A DNA stretch of 60,000 nucleotides from Bugula neritina. Its lineage: Eukaryota > Bryozoa > Gymnolaemata > Cheilostomatida > Bugulidae. Of the stretch, positions 51,241 to 60,000 are shown one piece after another; positions within the stretch are counted from its first letter, which is position 1, and the number at the start of each line of letters is the position of its first letter. Under the pieces are notes generated by a model, which did not search any database, was not told the DNA's origin, and saw nothing but the letters and a program-made list of their open reading frames with translations. The stretch lies in the NCBI GenBank assembly GCA_964035545.1, contig OZ037765.1, positions 27,294,504 through 27,354,503 of the forward strand. Direction: 5' to 3'. The position numbers and the translations under genes are program-made.

Positions 51241-54200
51241 ATGTTTCCTTCTTCACGGAAAGCTTTATGGGCTCACAGTGCCGCAGGTGCCCCGGTGGAT
51301 TTACAGTTTCCTAAAGTTTGTATATCAGTGAGTGAACAGGTGCTCTTTCTGGCATATGGACAGTCACGATCAGGAAAAGTTGAGAAGTGTTATTTAGTTG
51401 GAGATGTTTCTGTAGAGGCTGATTGTAGTGAAGTGGTGATATTACTTAATAGCCTTTCATCTGCAGAAGCTAGCAGTATGGATTTCCCAGGCACTGTCAA
51501 TGTACCAACAAAGGTGGGTATATTTCATCATCCTGTTCATTGTGTATTGCTTCTTCTGAAATACTGGTTCATCTAGTCAAACACATGTCAGGATCCAATC
51601 AACTGACTTGGTGCTGAGCTGTACCGGACAATATAGTCCTAAAATTAGATCTAAGTTTTCAGTAACAGCTGCCCAACCTCTCAAAACTGGGCTTTAAGTA
51701 ATTGAAATTAATTTTAATCATCAAATATATCTTATTTTTATGTTCATTTGTTGATGTTTTTGTTTTAGTTAAAGAGAAACTCTCGGCATGAAGTCTCATA
51801 TATGTTAGATAAAGGCTACTTGATTAGTACTCTCACGGTATGTCAAGATTTCGTCTTATGGATTTTAATTGTTTCTCGTTTTAATGATCAAATTTCTTAA
51901 ATTTGGTTGATTAATATTAAACTGTTAGACCAAACCCTTATATTTCTAGATGAGACTTTAATTTTTTGCTAATTTCAACTCCAATTTCTGTCTCATTCGT
52001 CAAAGCATTTTTTGTGTTGTAGAACCTTTCTGATCGAGTGACAAGTGAGAGCAAAGTTCACGTCTCGGAGTTCATATCAGCAACTGCAGAGTGCACTCTT
52101 TTTGCTGGCTCCAATCAGATTCATTGTGACATCGATGTGGATGTGATTATTCCGAACTCTGAATTTACCATAACTCCCATTCAGCCAGTGACATTTGCTA
52201 AAACAGCCCTTTCTAAGTCTGTGCTTGGCAACGAAAAGCATGGCGTCATTAGCAGTCAACAGAAATCAGGGTAAGCATTTCAAGGGAGGAGGCAGTTGAT
52301 GCAGCTTATCTTATAACTGAATGATTTTTTATTTAATAAACACACAACTGTCTGTGTGCAGAAGTTTAATAGAAACAACATATAATGTAATTAAAAGGTA
52401 GTCTAAATTTATTTACTTTTTATAATACATAAAACATGACTTGCCCCAATGATGTCAACTCTCCAGTTATTTCACATTATGTTTTTAATCACCAATTTGG
52501 ACTGGTTATTCATCTGTTGAGTGAATTCACTGTAAGTTGTGAGATTCATAACACATGACAAGTCTCAAGTTCAAGTTGGTGTATTATTGTAGATATCTCA
52601 CTATGGATCAATATAGAAAAGTTGTTTTGCTGTTGGAATCAGATCCCAAGGTACTAACAGTGCCCATCATTGGCATGTAAGTACACGTCTTACTGCTGTA
52701 CTGTTACTCTATTAATGTTATTAATAGAGGTCAAGGTTTATTGCTGCTATGTTTTAGTTGGGTGAGTGGAGTAGACCTGGTGACGGACCCCTTCGTGTGG
52801 TCCAGTTGCGTCCGATACATGCACACCTCTCAGATTGGAGACAGAGTACCCAAACCAACCGACCCGTTCCTTCTGGTACACAAATCTCCCTTGATGAGCT
52901 CAGTTCAGTTCTTTGATTGTGTCCCTATGTCTACCGCCCTTACTTACACTCTGTTTTCTGGTACCCAAGGCTTCTCTATGGCAAAGGTAGGACTCTAAAT
53001 TAACAAACTGTTGGATATTCTTGACTAGTGTTTGTGCTACCTTGATGTAGTTGTTTGTACATCATGAATTGAATAGCTTATTTTTTACCATGGGAGGGTG
53101 TTTTGTATCTTTAGGAAGTGACAGAGAAGCGAAAAAGTAAATTGTTTTGTAAACTGGATCCTCAGCCTGTATCAACAGTAAAAGGACAGCAGTTGGCAGA
53201 GCATCTCGAGTACATAGCTACCTCTCGTGAAAAAGAAAACAGGTTAATAAAATAGAATGCAATGTATGGCTCCTAAAATGTAATCTTTAGCATGTGCAGT
53301 ACTCACAGTTGCATTTTAAATAATACATTGTAATAAAATTAAACTTTCATTTCTTATTGTTACCACAAGTTCACAGTAGCCTGTATTTGATGATTTATCA
53401 ATAGCATTCTGTTTATTTAGAATTCCTGCTACCCACAGTTGCTCAAAACAAAAGAGAACTGAAAATGATGATGACAGTTTGCCATGGTCTTCCCCTTTTC
53501 CTTATAAACCTAAAGTATGTATTCTTTTGGATTATTAGTAAAAAAATGGATTAATTTATCTGTTGAGCATTTCTTGAAGTTATTGAGACATTATTTTGTA
53601 GTTTTTGTTAAGTTAGTTTTGATTTACTATACAGGGATCTATTGCAACACCCTCTGTGCCGGAAATATCTCTATTGGACGAAAGCAACCCGATAGCTGCT
53701 CCTCGACCGACTAGGCTCGCACTTCACGATGTCTATGACCAAAGATTGAACCGTTCTCCGATTTCCAAACATGGAACTCTTCTAATTCCCACCCAACCAG
53801 TTCATAGACAGGAAACTGCATCCAGAAAGGTATGTTTCATTATTTAGTACAGCACTGCTCAACAATTGGTTGTGTCACATCGTATGCGTGTTGCACTCAC
53901 CATGAACAATTGAGAATATTTATGTATACACATGTATATGTATATATGTTCACATAACATACATGTATCGCTACTCACATGCATATCATATACGTGTACT
54001 GTGTACATACATGCACACATACATATACAGATGTATTGCTATATGTATTGATAGAGTTGTTCATGTTTGTTTATAACAGATAGAGTTTCATGGTAAGAGC
54101 CCACAAGAGGCTGGAAATGCAACTTACAATGTAAAGGCATCTCCAAGTCTTGTTCCTCTGTCACCTTCCCTCCGCTCTCCCCACCCTATGAACTATTTAC

Positions 54201-57200
54201 CAGATAGATGGCTACAAACACCACCTCCTGCATCTGTCCAATCACAGGTCTCCAATTTTACTCACTCAGTTTCTTGCAAACGAGACTTAAGCTTTCAGAA
54301 GCCTATGGTTTTGGACGATATGCCTGCCAAGTGCAACCTTCAGTTCTACGAAGAAGCTCCCAAGTTTGATGTGACCGAGAAGCGAGTACCCAATATGAGC
54401 ACACCTGACAATCACTGCCAACCTAAGGTGTATCGTCAACCTTTTGCCGCGGTGACACCAATGCAGCAAGCTGCTTGCTCTAACTGTAATTTGTGTCAAT
54501 GTCGAGTAAACAGGGGAGTTGTTTCCCATGCTCCTGTGTCATCCTTGAAGCCTACACATCCACTGAGTATCATCACAGATAATGTGCAAAGATTATTACT
54601 CAGTCCTCAAGTCCCTGCCTCAACATCTAATGGCCTCCATCAACCACCTAACGTGAGTAGAAGCTAATTATTTCATTAGTTGTCTTGTAAATAAAATGCT
54701 CGTTCTACTTGATAAAAAGTAATGTTTATAATAGCCGTCTGTCTTTATTAGGTTGACCCACCACCAATGGTTGCAGTTACAAATACACCCAGCAATAGTT
54801 TTCCCGCCAACAGCCGTTCTCTGCCAGTTTCTCCAGAAGTGCAGGAGATTTTGAGACAGCAAGAAAATCAGCTCAACACTCTTCAGCTGCAGATCCAGAA
54901 ACTCTTGCAGGCTCAGAACAGCCAGAATGTCCGTCTGCCGCAGTCGTCTGAGACACAGACTGTTCATACCAAGTGTGCTACAGTCAACACTGGTATCAGT
55001 CTGCTCGAGGGCAATAGTTTTCATAACGAGGAGGTGATTCGAATTTATATTAGAGTGTAATCAGCAATTAAATTATTTTCCAGGGGCAATAATAAATAAT
55101 TGATTTGATCACTTTTCATGTTGTGAAAGTTTGTATAGTCATAGTTGATGGATAGTGATGTGAATAACTAGTGCTGGAATGATATAAAATTTACTGATAA
55201 ATTGTAACATGGTTGTGTATCTTTCTACTATTGTGTGTGTGTGTGGAGAGAGAGATGCTCATTCATTTAAAACTTTATATCAAAACATTTTTAGGTCATG
55301 AAAACACTTGGCACATTTTATTTTTCTGCTTTTTACTAACTGCAGACTGTTATTCTATCTTCATAGCAAACCGAGGTTACCATTTTATAGCTACATTTCT
55401 TCTGAAGTTATATTTAGCTTATGCAATGAATTTTTACTTTTTTAAGACTCACAGCCAATCAGCACCTAGCACACATGATTCCACCAATGAAAGTTCACGA
55501 TCTCATTCACTTACACAACATGATTTGACAACTCTTGACTTGCCCACGCAGGCCACTTCACGAAGCTTCACTTCAGATATAAATGTTGACTATGAAAGTT
55601 ATGACGGCAGTCCAACAGGGTGAGTTTTGATATTAAATTCTGATAGTCACCATTCATATGTACAGAATTTGGTAATTGTTTTTTGTTAATATTTCTATGC
55701 TGCTATGTGCCCATCCATCTTGTCATATAATCACCGTTTTGGTCTGAAATATTTATTATACATTTAAAATTGGTAGCATGGTTTGTTTAATGTTAATGGC
55801 CCTTGTAATTGATGTTGATAATATATGACATTTCTGTATTGTAAGCAGTTCCCCTCAGAGGGCAGGAGAGAGTGACTCCCATTCTGATGAAAGCTGGCAA
55901 AGTCCTGTCCTTGGTGAAAGTGTCAGTATGATAGCTGAAGCTGAAAGTGTGGGCCAAGAATCTACTAGACATCAATTAGACATTATCATTGTATGTTAAC
56001 ATATGTTGACGTTTTTGAAATATTTATATTTGAATTTGTGATACCACCTTCTATAGAAAATCAAGGCTGCTATTTTCAATGCTTTTTGCTACAGAAAAAT
56101 GTTCAGGATTTACTGGCAAAGCATTCTCCAGTCAAAACTCAGTGCGAAAATAAAGAGAAAGCATACAGTGGGAATGAGTCAGATTTACTTGCAACTGTTG
56201 GCGCTTCTGGCTCAACGCAGGCAACTTCTCCACCCGAGTGTGAAAACGCACCGGGTGACATCGGAGCAGTAACCAGAGCACAACTTCGGAAAATGGGTAT
56301 AGAAATAGAAGTCTCAAGTCCACCTGTCCCGTATGTATTATTACATTGGTTAATCTCTATTCTTCTGTGTAAATATTTTTCTGCTAAACTATTGATTAAA
56401 ATAGGCGGTCTACTAAATCTAGATATTTTTATTAGTTTGTTCACCGTCAATGATATTATGCATCATCTAAAAGGCAACACAATTAAGTTTTTGTTCTTAA
56501 AAGTTACAAATTATGAAATCTATATACATAAACGCAGCTCTAGCAGATATCACATTTGTAACAATTTGTATTAAATATGGAAATCTGTTTTTCATCAACT
56601 GAACCATGAGTTACTAAAATTTGTAACATTATTAAATATAAAGATAACTGAAAGAAGTTGTTCTGTAGGTCAGAACCTGTGATACCCACTCCACGTGTGC
56701 AGTACATATCAATGATGATGACAGACTCCATGGTATCGGACTCTAATAAAAGCATGGAATTGAATGCCCTGGCTTTGAAGTATCTGCAAGATGATCAACT
56801 GACGGAACTTGCACAGCTGACTATACATCGGAGAACAAAAAGAAATGAGACAGATTTACTTAGACAAGTAAGGGAATTTGAATGCCACAGTACTTGTATT
56901 ATAACTATCATATTAATTCACACCTGACTAATGAATTAGTTTGACTCTATCACATGTTTCTATCGGAAAAATTTTGGGACATAATTGCTTGAGATCTACA
57001 TATTTAATGAGCATTTCTACTGAATTTGGCAATGCTAGAGTCACTACAGTTATCGACTTTCATTTCCTTGCAATTTATGAAAAAGATGATTTTGCAGCGG
57101 AGCTTTTAAATTTGATATAAAATTGGTCTGCCAAATCAATTGAGACTATTGATTGACTGAACAGCTTTCTGTATATATTTTACAGTAAAATAGCAGTCAA

Positions 57201-57596
57201 CTTGAGTTTACGCTTTCAAACCTTGTCTGTCTTTTATGACGAAATCTGTGATCTCAAACCTCATTTGTTTTTCAGGTCCTTACCCAAACACCACACAGTA
57301 GTACCAAATTTGAAAGCATGTTAGGAACCAACAATTTGTCACTGGCAAGTCAACAATATTTGAAACGATATGCATTAACTGACAATAAAAAATCCACAAT
57401 GGACATGGATTCTTGCAACTCTACTCCACCTCAAGATATATTGGATGCAGCATCAGCAACCCCCAAATCTACATCACCACAGGATGTCTTCAAACCAGTT
57501 CAAGCGAAACCATTAGATACAAGTTCAACAACTGATGCGTCTTCTATTCAAGTTTTGGATATAGCCAGATTGAAAGAGCTGCCTAAATTTTTGTAA
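51241..57596 (+). CDS. STIL: STIL, centriole duplication factor
   Basis: Exons: 51241-51513, 51769-51837, 52023-52270, 52593-52676, 52758-52986, 53115-53242, 53421-53514, 53635-53829, 54080-54652, 54752-55033, 55447-55619, 55849-55990, 56095-56330, 56669-56867, 57276-57596; phases agree, giving 1081 residues (human 1287). The N-terminal half matches the conserved STIL region: MFPSSRKALW start, then YLTMDQYRKVVLLLESDPKV and IGIWVSG. A proline motif near VPEISLLDESNP corresponds to the CPAP-binding stretch. A coiled coil near 660 (ILRQQENQLNTLQLQIQKLL) matches the PLK4-binding, oligomerising helix. The last exon has the STAN motif (LSLASQQYLKRYAL), which binds SAS-6. Known role: links PLK4, SAS-6 and CPAP in procentriole assembly. 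Start chosen as the first ATG giving the conserved FPSSR, behind a probable 5'UTR acceptor. Confidence 0.95.
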
Positions 57597-57887
57597 CTCA
57601 GTTTTTCATGAGTGTTGAGTGAATTTTACTTCTTTATGTATTTTGAGAAGCCTATTTTGTCTAGATTTTAAGTATGCTAGTGATGATTGCCTCAATGCTA
57701 CTCATTTTGTTAAGATTGTCAATTATAGAATAATAATATATTGATACATAATTATTGTGCTGTAGTTTATATCATCTTTATTCAGCAAACATATCACATA
57801 ATCCAACATAAAAAGCTGAATTTGAATGAACAAAACCTATGGTCAAATATAATATTAAAATTTATTTTTTCAAAAAATACTTAAATT
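57597..57887. other. Tail-to-tail spacer between STIL and MED26
   Basis: The 291 bases must hold both 3' ends. AT-rich, with ataataata and ttatt words but no other structure recognised. Confidence 0.5.
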
Positions 57888-59542
57888 TCAAAGGTCTACA
57901 TATGGTAACAACACATGAAATTCTGTTTGTTCTCTGTCATCTGATTGAATACTAAACGTCTCTGTCCAGGTGTGAAATTGACTATTTACATTGGTCGTAC
58001 CATTGACTCCATTCCAATTGCAATTGACAACTTTCTCTACTGTTCCTTCATCTGGAATTGCATTAGAATCTTCAGAATGTATATAACCATCAGGATATTC
58101 ACCTGTGATGGGGTTCCGTCTAATTGGAGCATTAACATCCTCTTCATCTTCACTATAATGTATACTGTCAAAATCAATTGGAGGAAGTAAGCTGTATGGA
58201 TCAACAGACCTTTCAAAAGTTGTCCCATTAGTCTGTTGGTGATGGTTACTAGTAGCACTGAATTGATCATTTTTCAAAGTTTCCAAATCATCCCCTATTA
58301 CATCTATTTCAGTATCATCTGAATGTTTGTTGTCTAAGTGATTTTCCAGATATCGCTCCACTAATTCTGATTTAACTTTGCTTATATCAGATGGAAGGCT
58401 TGGCAAACCTGAACCAATACTTTTTCGCCCTCTAGATTTGGGCCTTGCGCTTGCAGGAACAACAGACAAGTTAATATCATCTTCTTCCTTCTGAATCTGA
58501 TTTGTCACTATTTTATTGATTGTATCACTTTTGGTTAGTCGAGTACTCTTATCAGCTTGAAGCTCCTCAATTAGTTGAGCTGTAGTTTTTACCTTAGAAA
58601 CCTTAATTCTCTCAGGAAGTTTATTAAACTCCCCATTGATTACAGTACGAGTCTTTTTAGATGCGTTATCAGCATGACTATTTTCTCCTGAACGCCTCCT
58701 CTTCTTGTTAGCAGCATGTGTTCGATTTGTTGTGTCTAAGTGCGGGGTAAAATTTGAATGATTGTTTGCTAATATAGGTGCAGAAGTGTGGTTCTTTAAT
58801 GTGCTATTCAAGTTATTATTATCAACGGGTGTGGAGGGACGACTAGATGATTGGCTTGGTGAAACACTGAGTTTATTAAGAATAGCACAACTTTTGGGTG
58901 TGGCTGACCTACTACTATTTGAAGAAGAGATTCGCTTTACTTGAGCTATAGCAGGTGAATTCCGTCCACTTTGAGGTCTAACTAGGGGCGACACCAGTCT
59001 CCCTGGGACTGTAGATTGTTGTGTAGAAGCAGGCGATATACGCCTAGGATTAACAAGTTGCAATGCAGGAGAAGATGAAGGCACATATGCAGAATTAGTA
59101 TGAGGTTGCCTTGATACACTCAAAGCAGGGCTATAGTAAGCTGGACTGGCATTGCTTAAAGGCGAAGAGTTAGCTAGCTGCTGCCAGGACTTGACCAACT
59201 TTCTACATCGTTTTGCTAAGTCTTGATCTACAGTTTTTTTCCTTACATTGTTGATAAAGAGACCCAATCGTGTGACCTACAAATTTTGCATAATAAATAC
59301 ATGAATGTGACGTGGCTAAACCAAACATTATTGGACACCAAATAAAGTGATGAAGGACTAAAAGTTTAGCTCAGAAACACAAGCTTGCATGGATTATACT
59401 TTGCTACTAGTTTGTCACTTCTAAATTCTAGTTACTTGAACCATGAAAAATTGAAAAAAGATTGTACCTCTAAGTCTTCTCTAGTAAGCGCTGCGTTCTC
59501 CAGCTGTGTTACAACTTCAAGCACTAAAGTTCGGTCAACAAT
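57888..59542 (-). CDS. MED26: MED26 Mediator subunit, first exon missing
   Basis: Two exons (minus): 59468-59542 (25 codons) and 57888-59276 (462 residues plus stop), joined in phase 0. The N-terminal part is the TFIIS N-terminal (LW) domain: VLEVVTQLENAALTREDLE, then VTRLGLFINNVRKKT and LAKRCRKLVKSWQQL. The middle is Ser/Pro/Asn-rich with basic clusters (NKKRRR, SKKTR) likely to be nuclear-localisation signals. The end has HTWTETFSI and a final LLPYVDL, matching the conserved MED26 C-terminus that contacts core Mediator. Known role: metazoan-specific Mediator subunit recruiting the super elongation complex and TFIID. The 5' exon encoding the first helix was not found up to 60000 and probably lies outside the window. 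Confidence 0.93.
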
Positions 59543-60000
59543 CTACAATATGCAGTGATACAAAAAGAGTTACCAAATCATTAGTTTACAAACTTTAGAC
59601 CAACCATGCTGTAGCCATATACTTCTAGTTTAACAAAAATATAAGTAATAATACAGATAAAATAATCTACCTTGTGATTTTTCACCAAGTGCTTATTCAA
59701 GTGTCAGTTGGTTTTGCTCAGCAAATGCTAAAGCACTAATTTTAAACAAAGCATTAAACTGCTTAAAAATAAGTAGAGTTGAGAGTCTCATATAGAACAT
59801 AAGCAATAACTTCAATGTAATCATGCTACAGAACTGAATATGCGCTAAGGCTTAAGTAGTTAATTTTTAATGCCAAAGTAATTAATATGTTGAACTTTGT
59901 CATGGCATGTGTGACATATATATGTTAGCAGGTGATTTAAATTTAGACATAGGTTAAATTCTTCCTCAATACTCAATTCCTACTGTTTGACTTCACATAT
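59543..60000. other. MED26 upstream intron, right edge
   Basis: No credible coding exon on either strand. A donor-like aag|gtagat on the minus strand near 59672 has an open frame of only about 11 codons with no ATG, so it was not called as MED26 exon 1. Confidence 0.5.

Noticed and set aside
59672-59710. Possible MED26 first coding exon
   Set aside because: The frame is about 11 codons, lacks an ATG and does not resemble the MED26 N-terminal helix.

Overview
The window is nuclear DNA from an animal. Coding regions are split into many short exons with canonical GT-AG introns, mostly tens of bases to about 2 kb. The intergenic and intronic DNA is AT-rich and full of microsatellites, foldbacks and minisatellites. 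A complete UHRF1 implies maintenance CpG methylation. Together with STIL, a mucolipin, MED26 and CMPK1-type UMP-CMP kinase, this points to a metazoan other than dipterans or nematodes. Low GC and moderate introns suggest an invertebrate such as a sponge, cnidarian or lophotrochozoan; I cannot name the species.

Layout, left to right. (1) 16-1249, minus: a four-exon MADF-domain protein with an in-frame proline-rich minisatellite, of the kind often linked to Harbinger-type elements. (2) 8215-24559, minus: eleven exons of a secreted or membrane receptor (signal peptide, cysteine-rich EGF-like module, Ig-like region, three FN3 domains) whose 3' end I could not find. An internal signal-peptide exon (8324-8462), with a perfect nuclear-receptor DR1 site upstream of it, lies in its last intron. 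(3) 30163-35811, plus: a mucolipin (TRPML) cation channel, eleven coding exons. (4) 37644-44737, plus: complete UHRF1 (UBL, tandem Tudor, PHD, SRA, RING), fifteen coding exons, an E2F-like promoter site and one GC-AG intron. (5) 45303-46447, minus: UMP-CMP kinase, six exons. (6) 51241-57596, plus: STIL centriole-duplication protein, fifteen coding exons. (7) 57888-59542, minus: MED26, lacking only the first coding exon, which is probably beyond the right edge.

The exon models were assembled by hand. Every internal junction given keeps the reading frame (phases were checked) and reproduces family domains across the joins. UTR exons are largely unassigned.

The genes are not one pathway. UHRF1 is a replication-linked chromatin factor, STIL drives centriole duplication in S phase, UMP-CMP kinase feeds pyrimidine nucleotides, and MED26 is a Mediator subunit. 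The most notable arrangement is STIL head-to-head with CMPK1, the same divergent pair found in vertebrates, which suggests very old microsynteny. I found no convincing new molecular system. The less explained items are the receptor with its internal promoter, the foldback elements, and a dispersed family of strand-switched ATT/AGT repeats.
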